The notes beneath the pieces were generated by a model. The model saw only the letters and a list, made by a program, of their open reading frames with translations, made no database searches and was not told where the DNA came from. DNA of 64,000 bases from Caldicellulosiruptor obsidiansis OB47 (lineage in GTDB: Bacteria > Bacillota > Thermoanaerobacteria > Caldicellulosiruptorales > Caldicellulosiruptoraceae): NCBI RefSeq assembly GCF_000145215.1, contig NC_014392.1, positions 489,501 to 553,500 of the forward strand, given 5' to 3'. Position 1 is the stretch's first letter. The number at the start of each line of letters is the position of its first letter. The translations under genes were made by a program, and so were the position numbers. Of this stretch, positions 10,900 through 20,339 are shown piece after piece.

Positions 10900-10973
10900 G
10901 GCTGCTTTTCTACTTGTAAGGGGCCCTGTGGTTATTTTCATGAAAGATTATTTCACTTAATGGTAATTATGCT

Positions 10974-11119
10974 TCAAAAGAGAATTATGGGTTTCTTTTC
11001 CCTGTGTTTAACTCTGCAGCTTTCACCTTTAATAACTACAAAATGACAGGGATGAACAAATCTATCTAAAATAACTGTGGCTAAAACTGGGTCATAAAAG
11101 AATATCTTCAGCTATTAGT
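10974..11119 (-). pseudogene. istB fragment (IS21-family helper ATPase, C-terminus)
   Basis: On the minus strand, a short frame ending at 10974 reads FYDPVLATVILDRFVHPCHF and continues VVIKGESCRVKHREKK. The pattern D-P-V-x-A-T-x-x-L-D-R-x-x-H and the G-E-S-x-R-x-K end are those of IstB, the AAA+ helper of IS21 transposases. Stops close the frame upstream of ~11119, and no istA could be recognised. It is a dead remnant of an IS21-type element at the left border of the accessory region. Confidence 0.65.
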
Positions 11120-12191
11120 AAAATACTTTATTTATGATTGTTATTGTTGCACTTTTCACATTATCTTGATAAGATTTACCTCATAGGGATCGTAGGAAAT
11201 CATATTGTACAAAATAGCAGTTACCTTTGTATGCAATATAACAATTGCTTTCTTATGAAACTTTAGAAGTATTTCTAAATGATTGCTCAAATTACTATCT
11301 CAGCGTACATAACTTTTAAAGTTTGCTATTGAAGTTCAATAACACTATATATCCGAACTTAACTTGAGCTTACTCGTAAAGCAAAGTTTTTTTGTTGTCT
11401 TTACATATCTTCCGACGTTTAAGCAACTTCTTCCAAAGTTATTGATATGTATTGTTGTCTTTAAAATTCCTTATATCTTTTCCGCAAGTAATTTATATTT
11501 TATAATATTTAGAAGAAAACTTCTAATTTAAATAATAGATAGAAATTTTAAATGTCATTTCAAATATGCTTAATTTGACAATAATGAAAAAATAAAATTA
11601 CTTAGTAGCTAATATTTTCAAGAATATTAAAATAATGTAATTTATAAAATGCAATTGTACATTGAGAAATCTGATAAAAAATGTTATTCCAAAATTTTGA
11701 CTATATCAGATTTGTGGAAACTTAACATTATACTTTTCCGTGCTTTATATTTGTTCTATAATAAATCTTAAGAAGCAACAGCAAAATATTTTAATGAAGA
11801 ATCTATCTTTTATAAAAATGACAAATAATGATACTTTATTATCTCTATAGCAGACCTGTTGATATATTAAGCTGAATAAATGAAGCAACGAAGAAAAGAA
11901 CTATATTAATTCGTGTACTATAATTGTCTGGTTTAGCTATATCAAATAAATCCAACTTCGCAGGGTTTTAGATACGCTCAAAATTTGGTCCGAAATTTGG
12001 TCTGGAGGCTATAAAAATTTGAATATTGAATATTATCTAAAATGATAATGGAGGAAAATCATGTAAAAAGAAGCAGAGGGAGGTCTGAATTAACAAACTC
12101 ACAATTACATAAATCAGTGTGAATTAAAAATTTGATCCAGCACGAAGTAAAAATTCCGAAGGAAATTATTTTAAATGAGGGGGATTAGAAA
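11120..12191. other. long stretch without a recognisable gene
   Basis: About 1.07 kb with stops in all frames and no protein similarity that I could recognise. It has two copies of TTGTTGTCTTTA (around 11390 and 11450) and a very AT-rich central part. It lies between the istB remnant and the HEPN gene and is most likely decayed mobile DNA. GGAGG-like purine stretches just before 12192 serve the next gene (GAGGGGGATTAGAAA before ATG 12192). Confidence 0.5.
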
Positions 12192-12911
12192 ATGAATTAC
12201 CGAATGATAGCAATTCAAGTAGGGGATCTTTTAAAATATGATACATCCAAAAATGATATAGAACGTGCAGCTAACTCTGTTTTTAATTTTCAACGAGAAG
12301 ATTTTCCAAAAGAAGCTATTACATCAGAGAGAGCAAAATTAATTCATGACTGGATACTTACATTAGCCAAACAGAAAATGAACAATGATGGACGCAATAG
12401 GTTATTAAGGAAATTTTTGTACCTTATTACTCCTGAAGATAAAGTAGCCGAGGTAGAGAAAATTTTAAGGGAAGCGGGTGTAAATTTGCATATAGACGAT
12501 GCTTTAAATGAATTCTATTCCAGAAATTATCATTATCTAATTTGTAAACATTGTCTCCAACTTTACAAACAGAAAAATTACTTTCACGCTGTGTTTGAAG
12601 CAGCAAAGGTTTATAACAAAATGGTTAAAGAGAAAACGCAAAGCGATAAAGATGGTTATGAATTAATGATGGATGTATGGGCCTTAAAGGGGGTTTTAAA
12701 GGTTACTCCTTGCGAAACAGACACTGATAAAAATGTTCAGGAAGGACTTAAGTTTTTGTCAGCAGGTTTAATGAGAGCTATTAGAAACCCAACAGCTCAT
12801 GAACCTGCACTTGATTGGCCTATATCAAAAGACGATTGCCTTGATCTTTTAAGTTTCATATCATTTTTGTTACGGCAACTGGATAAAGCAGTTTATTATA
12901 AAGGAAATTAA
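12192..12911 (+). CDS. TIGR02391 (Ymh-type) HEPN-like protein
   Basis: 239 residues, mostly helical, cytoplasmic. The C-terminal half matches the TIGR02391 family: HAVFEAAKVYNKMVKEKT, then FLSAGLMRAIRNPTAHEPALDW. The segment RNPTAH is an R-x4-H motif of the type that forms the RNase active site of HEPN domains, which are common in toxins and abortive-infection proteins. The first ~90 residues (RAANSVFNFQREDFP to YLITPEDK) form a separate helical part. The ribosome-binding site is GAGGGGGATT. The gene stands alone among decayed sequence and transposon remnants, with no antitoxin or restriction genes next to it. A defence role is therefore inferred only from motif and setting. Confidence 0.75.
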   Translation: MNYRMIAIQVGDLLKYDTSKNDIERAANSVFNFQREDFPKEAITSERAKLIHDWILTLAKQKMNNDGRNRLLRKFLYLITPEDKVAEVEKILREAGVNLHIDDALNEFYSRNYHYLICKHCLQLYKQKNYFHAVFEAAKVYNKMVKEKTQSDKDGYELMMDVWALKGVLKVTPCETDTDKNVQEGLKFLSAGLMRAIRNPTAHEPALDWPISKDDCLDLLSFISFLLRQLDKAVYYKGN

Positions 12912-13079
12912 AGTGTGAAAAAAATGAAACCAACCGAGTTCAACATTCTACTGTGTTTTGGTGCTAATGTACTCGGACAATAATTGTAAATTATCATGAT
13001 GCATTTTTATAGAAATTATATTGCTGTATTTAGTATTAAGAGGAAAGAAGATTGGTTATGCTGATACATCTTTGACAAA

Positions 13080-13480
13080 TCAAGTAAAAATTTGGTTCAG
13101 CTTATATTAAACAAAAGTGTTAATATTTATATTTTTTTTAGGTATTTAGCAATAAAACACATAATAGTCCTATCAACAGACGGAAATGTATACACTGGGA
13201 TAAACTGTTAATGAACTGTTTAGATTCTTATGAAAGAAGAAATGTTATTGCAATATCAAATTCCGAATGTAATATAGCAGAGCAAGAGATATAAAACATT
13301 ATGGGTTTAAAGATTTCAAAATTTTGGCAGTATTTGTGAGAGAGAAGGATTTTGGGAAAAGGTAAATGACTATATAGAAGAACTCTTAAATGTGTACCAA
13401 ACTGATAAAGAAGACATATTCGTTGAAAAGATAAGGAAGGCTGGGGAGAAAAAGGACTTGAGTTGATACCAAAAGCGGAA
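13080..13480 (+). pseudogene. decayed reading frame of unknown origin
   Basis: Protein-like stretches appear in changing frames, separated by stops and shifts. About 13145-13210 reads IIVLSTDGNVYTGINC. About 13200-13290 reads CLDSYERRNVIAISNSECN and onward. About 13294-13360 reads KHYGFKDFKILAVFVREKDF. About 13350-13465 reads EKVNDYIEELLNVYQTDKED. The order suggests one former gene of ~130 codons with at least three lesions. The family is not recognised; the D-G-x-V-Y-T-G stretch is only loosely like cytidine-deaminase-type proteins. Confidence 0.35.
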
Positions 13481-13704
13481 TAAACTTGTTAAAAATTTCA
13501 TTTTTAGATATAGTAACAAAATAAATTAGCTGCATAATTTGCAAATATTTAATTGTATTATTGAAGCAAGATTTTGCTCTTTTATCAACTAAAAATTCTT
13601 TTTCTACCTAAATCTTAATCCATTCTACTTTAAACCAATTGAAGATATTCTCTTTAAATTTTCCTTATGTTTTCATAAATTTGCTGTTAAAACTTTTAGA
13701 AGCA

Positions 13705-13716
13705 TTTGTAATATAT
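13705..13716. repeat. 12-bp target-site duplication of the first IS (left copy)
   Basis: TTTGTAATATAT at 13705-13716 recurs exactly at 14834-14845, directly outside the two ends of the insertion sequence. A 12-bp duplication fits the 10-13 bp range of the IS4 group and shows that this copy arrived by simple transposition. Confidence 0.8.
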
Positions 13717-13773
13717 TAGCTTGTTGAATAAAACAGATTAACAGAAAAGACAATAAATAGATATATATAAAAA

Positions 13774-13838
13774 GCCATCTTCCTTAAGGTAAAATTATAG
13801 CAAGAGAAGACTAAAAACACCTAACTAAGGAGGATGGC
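13774..13838 (+). promoter_or_regulatory. inverted repeat covering the transposase ribosome-binding site (copy 1)
   Basis: GCCATCTTCCTTA at 13774-13786 can pair with TAAGGAGGATGGC at 13826-13838, which contains the GGAGG of the transposase gene. RNA entering from outside the element would fold and hide the start. A transcript starting inside the repeat would lack the left arm and be translated. The second IS copy has the same arrangement with a different stem sequence. Confidence 0.65.
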
Positions 13839-13839
13839 A

Positions 13840-14787
13840 ATGACTAATTTTATTAAAACACAAAAACAAAAATTTTTAAAGATACTTATGACAATTGAGA
13901 AAGTAATAAAAGCCTTGGGATTAAAGATAAAAAGTAGCAGGAGAGGAAGACCGAAGAAATTTAAGCTAAGCCATATAATAGCTTGTTTTGTTTACAAAGT
14001 CAAAAAAAAGATAAACAGCTTCAGGGAATTAGAATACAAGATAAATGAAGATGAAGAATTTAAAAAGGCTATAGGGATAGAAAAGAGCCCCGATCATACA
14101 TATTTTTCGAAATGGGCAAAAGTAATTTAAGAAGAATATATAGAAGGAATAGCAAGAATTTTAGTGAGAGAAATAGATCTGCAGACAAAAGTTTGTGCTA
14201 TAGATTCTACACCTTTGAGAAGCTCGAGGGGTGACAAAGAGGCAGAAGTAGGAGTATGTGTTAGTTTAGGTTTTTACAATGGATATAAATTACATGTGTT
14301 AGCAACAGTTGAAGGCGAGGTTCTACCTATAGTATGGTGGTTGACACGTGCAAATATCCATGACAGTAAAATAGTAGAACTTTTGTATGAAGCTAAGATA
14401 TTTGGACCTGAAGTGATATTGGCAGATGCAGGTTATGATTGTGCGAAATGGTTTGAGGTGTCAGATAGACTTGGGATAAAGTTTGTAGCGGCGGTAAATA
14501 AGAGAAATAGTAAGGATTTCAGTAATGTAAAAAATATTTTGAGGATAAAAAATATGGAATTTTTAAGAAGTGAAGAAGGACAAAGGTTATATAAGCAAAG
14601 GACAAAAATAGAAAGATTATTTGGTAAGTTAAAAGGAGAATACAATTTAGAACAAGTAAGGTTAAGAGGTTTTAGAACATATAAGAGGCATGTAGACTGG
14701 ATTATGATTACTTATTTGATAGAGGTCTATATTCAAAAAATTGAAAACTGTAAATTTTCTTTTAAATACACGTGGAATAATTTGTAA
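13840..14787 (+). pseudogene. IS4-type DDE transposase, interrupted by one stop codon
   Basis: ATG 13840 has GGAGG 6 bases upstream. The frame stops at TAA 14128-14130 and then continues in the same frame (EEYIEGIARILVREIDLQTK) to 14787, so a single nonsense codon splits a ~315-residue protein. Catalytic parts are intact after the stop: first Asp in AIDSTPL, second Asp in LADAGYD, and the Y-x2-R-x3-E-x6-K signature in YKQRTKIERLFGKLK. The N-terminal part has the basic RRGRPKKF segment. Aligning with copy 2, the stop replaces a residue in the K-I-E-E-E-Y stretch. A GTG at 14164 could start the catalytic part alone, but it has no good ribosome-binding site. Confidence 0.85.
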
Positions 14788-14833
14788 TCCTATATAATAA
14801 CATTAATGGTATAATTATTTATTCAACAACTTG

Positions 14834-15184
14834 TTTGTAATATATATAAATAACAATCCTTCTAATCCCATTAAAGCAGAACATATATATGTCACAAAAT
14901 AATTTACAGTAAGATTAATTCCTTAATATTTTAATCCTATTCACGCAACCCATACACCTCAGGGTGCTGCTAATCTTTTTTGAAGATAATGAAGAACTTT
15001 TTGTCAAAAATAAGCAATCTACATAAAATAGTTCTACCAAATTAGATAGTGTACTATCCACTGCGTCGAGTTTTGTTTTTACTAATTTTTTATCCAACAT
15101 TTTTTATAGGCTTAAAAATTACTAAGTAGATGTATTTATCAGTTATTAGCAAATTCCTTCTTTTAACTCATCTACTTAATTGTT
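14834..15184. other. region without a supported gene
   Basis: It begins with the right copy of the target-site duplication (14834-14845) and is AT-rich. One 61-codon leftward frame at 14915-15100 has no recognisable features or ribosome-binding site, so I do not call it. No terminator stands out for the toxin gene that ends at 15185. Confidence 0.4.
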
Positions 15185-15517
15185 TTAGATTAACTCATAG
15201 AGTTTTTCTTTAACTCTCTCAATAATGTGTTTTTTCACTGAACCAAACTTATTTATTACAATACTTTGCGATAAAGTATAGATTTTGTCCACTCTTACAC
15301 AAGAGTCCACCTTAAGAGTCCCTTCAGCAAGGTCATGATTTGTCAACATAACAATATAATCTTTTGCTGTTAGGTTTGAAGTAATAGCTGCAACTAATAT
15401 ATCTTCTGTTCTGTTGTTGTAATCATCATTAGATAAAACAAGAACAGGACGTTTTTTATTCGATGTCAAATCACTGAAAGGTATGGGAATTAATAAAATA
15501 TCGCCTTGTCTATACAT
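15185..15517 (-). CDS. MazF/PemK-type endoribonuclease toxin
   Basis: 110 residues. I place the start at ATG 15517 (MYRQGDILLIPIPFSD), which overlaps the antitoxin stop by 8 bases. The conserved PemK/MazF core is present: QGDILLIPIPF at the start, then KRPVLVLSND, AAITSNL, and VDSCVRVDKIYTL. Such toxins cut mRNA when the labile antitoxin is degraded. The upstream partner on the same strand (15510-15707) completes a type II toxin-antitoxin pair. It lies in the accessory stretch beside ssrA, where such pairs commonly help keep mobile DNA. Confidence 0.88.
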   Translation of the reverse strand: MYRQGDILLIPIPFSDLTSNKKRPVLVLSNDDYNNRTEDILVAAITSNLTAKDYIVMLTNHDLAEGTLKVDSCVRVDKIYTLSQSIVINKFGSVKKHIIERVKEKLYELI

Positions 15518-15707
15518 TGTTCCATACCTCATCGTCAATATCATTATTCCAAAAATCTATACTACTCTCACTGGCGGACACCAAATCACTTAATAACTTT
15601 TTATCTTGCCTATGTTTTAAAAACAAAATAAAGTCAATAACTTCTTCAAGTTGACTTTCCGGGATTTCCTCAATTAGCTCTAATAAAAGATTTTTATTTA
15701 CTTTCAC
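15510..15707 (-). CDS. antitoxin partner of the PemK toxin (DUF2281-like)
   Basis: 65 residues from GTG 15707, with GAGG 9 bases upstream; another in-frame GTG at 15716 overlaps that site. Its first part, LLLELIEEIPESQLEEVIDFILFLKHR, is the amphipathic DUF2281-like segment found in small antitoxins. The acidic tail (SSIDFWNNDIDDEVWNNV) is the usual flexible toxin-wrapping end. It overlaps the toxin start, as expected for translational coupling. Neutralisation of the toxin is inferred from the pair arrangement. Confidence 0.75.
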   Translation of the reverse strand: MKVNKNLLLELIEEIPESQLEEVIDFILFLKHRQDKKLLSDLVSASESSIDFWNNDIDDEVWNNV

Positions 15708-15813
15708 TAATTTCACCTCTGAATTAATATACTATACCTCATTATTTTTCTAATGGGAGTTCTTCTTAGAAGTGTAGTCTAATAATCCCAAAACATTGTA
15801 GAATTGTTTATTT

Positions 15814-16179
15814 TGGTGGAGGCGGGGGGATTTGAACCCCCGTCCGAAGGCATCGAACCCCAAACTTCTCCGGGTGCAGTCAGTGTACTAAATTCTCGGG
15901 AAGAAAACGCCCACTGACAGGCTTTTTCTTCCCCAGCCTGAGATTAGTCCCAAAAGTAAGGCTCAGGCAACCTTACTTTCGGTACCCCACGTGGGTTGGC
16001 GCCCGACTCGGAGGCCGTGGGCACCTCCGGCGGACGTTAGCTGCTTATTTACGCAGCTAAAGCGAGTTGTGGTTTTTCTGCAGTTATTTTTCTTCTCGGT
16101 TTTTTATAGTGGCACCGAGAAAACCACTACCCGCTATTTGGAATCCGACTGCCCCCGTCGAATTCCAAAACACGCCCCC
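15814..16179 (-). ncRNA. ssrA: transfer-messenger RNA (tmRNA)
   Basis: On the minus strand the 5' end GGGGGCG pairs with CGCCTCC just before the encoded CCA at 15814, giving a 7-bp acceptor stem with one G-U. The T-arm region GGGGGTTCAAATCCCCCC is tRNA-like. The mRNA part reads GCA GAA AAA CCA CAA CTC GCT TTA GCT GCG TAA, a tag ending AEKPQLALAA. The terminal LALAA is the classic degradation signal for ClpXP-type proteases. The exact resume codon (GCA assumed) is inferred. tmRNA with SmpB rescues ribosomes stalled on broken mRNAs. Confidence 0.96.
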
Positions 16180-16656
16180 TCATCTTAAATACTCTTTCAT
16201 TTTCTTTTTAATCTCAAGCTCAGCATCTCTTTTTGCTATTGCTTCACGCTTATCATACAGTTTTTTACCTTTTGCAACTGCAAGCTCTACTTTTATTTTA
16301 CCTCTTTTGAGGTAAATCTTCAATGGGATTAAAGTGTAACCTTTTTGCTGTACATAACCTGCAAGCCTGTTGATTTCATGTTTGTGCAAAAGTAGTTTTC
16401 TATCTCTCATTGGGTCAACGTTAAAGATGTTGCCTTTTTCATATGGGCTTATATGCATGTTGTAAAGAAAAACTTCACCATCTTCTACTCTTGCAAAACT
16501 GTCTTTGAGGTTAACATGACCAAGCCGCACCGACTTTACTTCTGTGCCTTTTAGCTCAATTCCTGCTTCGATTGTCTCTTCAATAAAATAGTCGTGATAA
16601 GCTTTGCGGTTTGTTGCTATGACTTTTATGTCATTCTGTTTATTCTTTTCAGACAT
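16180..16656 (-). CDS. smpB: SsrA-binding protein SmpB
   Basis: 158 residues from ATG 16656 with GGAG 8 bases upstream; the longer in-frame start at 16683 has no such site. It binds tmRNA and brings it to stalled ribosomes. Family segments seen are [27 protein letters not shown] near the start, then [36 protein letters not shown], and the basic C-terminal tail ([27 protein letters not shown]). Its TGA stop ends exactly one base before the mature 5' end of tmRNA, so both come from one transcript driven by the promoter at 16707-16735. Confidence 0.97.
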   Translation of the reverse strand: MSEKNKQNDIKVIATNRKAYHDYFIEETIEAGIELKGTEVKSVRLGHVNLKDSFARVEDGEVFLYNMHISPYEKGNIFNVDPMRDRKLLLHKHEINRLAGYVQQKGYTLIPLKIYLKRGKIKVELAVAKGKKLYDKREAIAKRDAELEIKKKMKEYLR

Positions 16657-16706
16657 CTGATCAACTCCTGCAATTGATTCCAAACAATTATTCTTTGCAA
16701 ACTTTT

Positions 16707-16735
16707 ATTATATAATAGAAACAAATTTTTGTCAA
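16707..16735 (-). promoter_or_regulatory. sigma-A promoter of smpB-ssrA
   Basis: On the minus strand, a perfect TTGACA (-35, 16730-16735), 17 bases of spacing, and a perfect TATAAT (-10, 16707-16712) lie ~50 bases before the smpB start. It is the best consensus promoter in the window, as expected for an abundant stable RNA. Confidence 0.88.
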
Positions 16736-16769
16736 TCCCCAATATGCATTACATTTGTTCTACATCTCA

Positions 16770-19700
16770 TCATTCCAAAAGCTCCATTATTTCTTCTTTT
16801 GTGAGTTTTCCTATAAAAGATTGACTTGCTTCGATTAAACTATCAAATAAGTCTTTCTTTTTCTGCTGTAGAGCAAGTATTTTCTCTTCTATAGAATTTT
16901 TGGCTATAATCTTAAATGACTGAACAACATTTTTCTGACCCAGCCTGTGTGATCTTGCTGTTGCCTGGTTTTCAACTGCAGGGTTCCACCATGCATCAAA
17001 GTGAATAACAACGTCTGCGCCAGTAATATTGAGTCCAAATCCACCAGCTTTTAGCGAAAGCAAAAAGACATTTTTCTCTCCACTGTTGAACCTGTTGACC
17101 ATTTCAACTCTGTCTTCAGCTTTTGTTGCACCATCTAAATAAAAGTATAAAATTTTTTCCTTGTCAAGCATTTTCTTGATAATAGATAACATTGAAGTCC
17201 ACTGAGAATATATAATTACCCTGTGCCCGCTTTCTAAACAGTCTTGTAAAATTTCTTTCAGTGCTTCCATCTTACCAGAGCTTCCTTTGTAATCTTCAAA
17301 TACAAGCTTTGGATGACAGCAGATTTGTCTTAGTCTTGTCAGCAAAGAAAATATTTTTATTTGACTTTTTTCAAACCCAGCTGAATCTATTTCTTTTTCA
17401 ATCTCTTTTTTGGCTGAGACTAAAAATTGCTTGTAAATTTTTTCCTGTTCAGGGCTCATTGCAACTTGGATATTTGTTTCTATTAGCTCAGGAAGTTCAT
17501 TTAATACATCTTGTTTTACTCTTCTTAAAACAAACGGTTTTATCAACTTTTTTAATTTTTCCAAAGCATTATTGTTTCCGCTATAAATTAGCATTGCAAA
17601 ACGCTCAACAAATTTCTCAGCTCCTCCTAAATATCCAGGAAGTATAAAATCAAAGATTGACCACAGTTCAATGAGATTATTTTCAATTGGTGTACCTGTC
17701 AGGGCAAATTTAGCATCTGCACAGATTTCTTTTACAGCCAGCTTTATTTGTGAATGAGGATTTTTTATGTACTGTGCTTCATCTAAGATACAAACACTAA
17801 AATCGATGTCTTTATAAAATTCTATATCTTTTCTCAAAAGTGCATATGATGTAATTACAATATCATACTCTGGTATTTTTTCTATAGCTTTTTTGCGCTT
17901 TGCAGGTGTTGAGTCAATAATTAAAGTTTTCAGACCTGGCGCAAATTTTTCAATCTCTTGTTTCCAGTTATAAATAAGTGATGTTGGTACAATGGCTAAT
18001 ACTGGCTTTTTAATTTTTTGTTTATTTGCAAGAATAAAGCCAAGTACCTGCAGAGTTTTTCCAAGCCCCATATCATCAGCTAAAATTCCACCAAGTTCAT
18101 TTTCAAATAGAGAAGATAACCATTTTATTCCAAGTTTCTGATAATCTCTTAACACACCTTGAAGCTCAACTGGGATTTCAATATCAATTTCCCTAATATT
18201 TTCTATCTTTTCAACAATATTTTTTATACTTTCAACTCCATTTGCCTGAATTCCGCTTTCTTCTAAAAGTTTTGTTACAGCCACTGCTTCTTGTAAAGAA
18301 AGCTCAGCTTTTTCTTTTATAACCTGGCCAATGTCGGATGCAGATTCTATAAATGAAACAAATCTTTTTATATTTGGACTTTCTAAAATCAAAATTGAGC
18401 CATCTTTGAGTTTGTAATACTTTTTCTTTTTCTTGATTGCATCAAGAATATTTTTAAGCTCTGAGCTATCAAGATCATCACTTTCAAGCCAGAAGTCAAT
18501 TGAGTGTTTTGAATATTTTAAGCAGGGAATAATTTTTACATCTTTCTTTATTTTAAGCTTCTTAAAATCTTCTGAATAATAAACATCGGTTATATTTTGG
18601 ATTTGTGGAATACCTTCTGCTAAAAATTCCATAAACAAATCAGGGTCAACACATTCATAACAGAATTCTTGGTCAGACTCTATCTCATTAAACCTATAAG
18701 CAAATAAAATACTTTGTATCTCAAACAAACCAAAATAATCAAACAATGGAACTTTCTTTGTTTTTGATATTATATCAAATATTTCATTCATTCCACTGAT
18801 TCTTGCGACAAACCTTTCATTTTCAAATTCTAAGTATAGTTTGGGTTTAATAATATAATCTTCTAATATTAATTTTTTGAGGTCTGGGTCAATTTCTAAT
18901 TCAAAGTGCTCATTTAAAAATAAATAATATTTGTTCATGAACTCACAAAAGTCTTCTTTATTGAGGGTAAAAAAATTAACGTATTCAACTTTGAAAAAGT
19001 TAAATACTCTATTTGCTTCAGCCATTTTTTTGATAATTGAAGAAAATATCTTTTGCTCTGGCGAAAGCTTATATAAAGTGTCACCTGAGACAAAATAACT
19101 ACCATCGCTATATAAAAATTTTTTGTTGGCAGTGTCTATTAAATCACTATAAAGTTTTACCTGATTATCTTCAAGTTTAAATAAAATCTTTGGTTTTACT
19201 TTAGTGCAAAGATCAACTTTTACTTTTTGAGCATCATAATAATTTGCCACAAAATAATCAAAAGATATAAAAATTTCTTCATTGTCAAGGATTTCGATTA
19301 TTTCATTTGCTATCTTTACAGGTAGGTAAATAGTATTTTTTTCTGTTTCTAAATCTAAAAAATTCAAATATTTCAATAGCGCATTCAAAAATTTTTTGTC
19401 TTTTTCACCAAAAAAATGATAAGTAGGATTGTACACAAAATTCTTACCAAACTGAAATGGTTGTTTTTGTTCGTATGCTTTTAAAAATTCTGGTATATTT
19501 GAAACCACATAGTCTCTTTTTAAATCTAAAGTTTTTACTTTTAATTTTAAAGTTACTAAATCATTAGTAGAATATCCGAAGTATTTTTCTAAAAATATGT
19601 TAGGAGACTTTATAGATAAATTATCAAGTGAAAACTTTATATAATTTTCTTCAAAATTGCTTGCAAAAAATTGATAAATCCGGGAATTTTGTTTTCTTTC

Positions 19701-20189
19701 CTTCTCAATAGCCTCATTTAATTTTTGTTCTAACATTTGAAGCAAAGTTTCTTGCATTTTATTTAGGCTATTGAGAATATATTTACCATCGGCAAAACTT
19801 TTTAACACAGCAATTATATGCCGACAAAAATCATCGAACAGAACTAAATCTTCTATATCAATATCTTCTTCCGATTCTAAATCAATATTTTCCAAACTGC
19901 ATGTACACGCAGCACTTATGATTATATTTTCAATTTTGATATTACCAAAAAAGTCCTGAGTCATATATGAAGGCAAATCAAAATCAACAAAAACCCAATA
20001 TTCATTTTTACCATCTTCTACTTTGCCGAATATTGCATTTTCTTCTTGGTCATATTGAATATCTTCTTTTTCTACCTTTCGAGCAAGAGATATTCCTTTT
20101 TCAAAAGCTTTTCTATTTTTTGCAAGTTGAGCAAGTTGACTGTCTGTTAAAAACTGCACAATTGTTTGATAATTAAGTTCTATTGACAC
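16770..20189 (-). CDS. SNF2-family DEAD/DEAH helicase with SWIM zinc finger
   Basis: 1139 residues from GTG 20189. The N-terminal ~130 residues hold a SWIM-type zinc-binding pattern (CTCSLEN, then FCRHIIA). The middle ~500 residues are the bacterial SNF2-associated region. The ATPase core begins at ~690: LRDYQKLGIKW, Walker A DDMGLGKTLQ, DEAQYIKN (motif II), TGTPIENN. Helicase C motifs LKAGGFGLNITGADVVIHFD and ATARSHRLGQ follow near 1050-1100. It should be an ATP-driven DNA translocase, perhaps remodelling protein-DNA complexes or helping transcription or repair. The bacterial target is unknown. It is a single gene, separated from smpB by a promoter. Confidence 0.93.
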   Translation of the reverse strand: MSIELNYQTIVQFLTDSQLAQLAKNRKAFEKGISLARKVEKEDIQYDQEENAIFGKVEDGKNEYWVFVDFDLPSYMTQDFFGNIKIENIIISAACTCSLENIDLESEEDIDIEDLVLFDDFCRHIIAVLKSFADGKYILNSLNKMQETLLQMLEQKLNEAIEKERKQNSRIYQFFASNFEENYIKFSLDNLSIKSPNIFLEKYFGYSTNDLVTLKLKVKTLDLKRDYVVSNIPEFLKAYEQKQPFQFGKNFVYNPTYHFFGEKDKKFLNALLKYLNFLDLETEKNTIYLPVKIANEIIEILDNEEIFISFDYFVANYYDAQKVKVDLCTKVKPKILFKLEDNQVKLYSDLIDTANKKFLYSDGSYFVSGDTLYKLSPEQKIFSSIIKKMAEANRVFNFFKVEYVNFFTLNKEDFCEFMNKYYLFLNEHFELEIDPDLKKLILEDYIIKPKLYLEFENERFVARISGMNEIFDIISKTKKVPLFDYFGLFEIQSILFAYRFNEIESDQEFCYECVDPDLFMEFLAEGIPQIQNITDVYYSEDFKKLKIKKDVKIIPCLKYSKHSIDFWLESDDLDSSELKNILDAIKKKKKYYKLKDGSILILESPNIKRFVSFIESASDIGQVIKEKAELSLQEAVAVTKLLEESGIQANGVESIKNIVEKIENIREIDIEIPVELQGVLRDYQKLGIKWLSSLFENELGGILADDMGLGKTLQVLGFILANKQKIKKPVLAIVPTSLIYNWKQEIEKFAPGLKTLIIDSTPAKRKKAIEKIPEYDIVITSYALLRKDIEFYKDIDFSVCILDEAQYIKNPHSQIKLAVKEICADAKFALTGTPIENNLIELWSIFDFILPGYLGGAEKFVERFAMLIYSGNNNALEKLKKLIKPFVLRRVKQDVLNELPELIETNIQVAMSPEQEKIYKQFLVSAKKEIEKEIDSAGFEKSQIKIFSLLTRLRQICCHPKLVFEDYKGSSGKMEALKEILQDCLESGHRVIIYSQWTSMLSIIKKMLDKEKILYFYLDGATKAEDRVEMVNRFNSGEKNVFLLSLKAGGFGLNITGADVVIHFDAWWNPAVENQATARSHRLGQKNVVQSFKIIAKNSIEEKILALQQKKKDLFDSLIEASQSFIGKLTKEEIMELLE

Positions 20190-20339
20190 TGTCTTTCACA
20201 TCCTTTTTCATTTTAGTATGCATAACTCTGAATAAAAATTTTCATCCATATTGATTTTATATTGATTTTATCAAAAAATGAAGAGCATTCGATGACAAAA
20301 ATTTTAAATAAAATCTTAGTTCTCATAATCCAAAACAAA

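Larger units (their letters stand above)
13717..14833 (+). mobile_element. IS4-type insertion sequence, copy 1 (1117 bp, nonsense mutation)
   Basis: The ends are imperfect inverted repeats: left TAGCTTGTTGAATAAA, right (reverse complement) CAAGTTGTTGAATAAA. The element is flanked by the 12-bp direct repeat TTTGTAATATAT. It carries one DDE transposase gene on the plus strand, broken by an in-frame TAA. The second copy at 42207-43321 has the same end core (GGTTGTTGAATAAA), the same gene layout and a related but clearly diverged protein. The two are therefore different members of one IS group and not a recent duplication. Confidence 0.85.

Noticed and set aside
13080-13480. Cytidine deaminase gene
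   Set aside because: Only a D-G-x-V-Y-T-G stretch is suggestive; no H-A-E or P-C-x-x-C zinc motif is visible, and frames are broken.
14915-15100. 61-codon leftward ORF between IS copy 1 and the toxin gene
   Set aside because: No ribosome-binding site, no recognisable features, low-complexity composition; likely chance.
15814-15840. Attachment-site duplication from the ssrA 3' end
   Set aside because: No second copy of the ssrA end sequence was found in 10.9-15.8 kb or elsewhere in the window.
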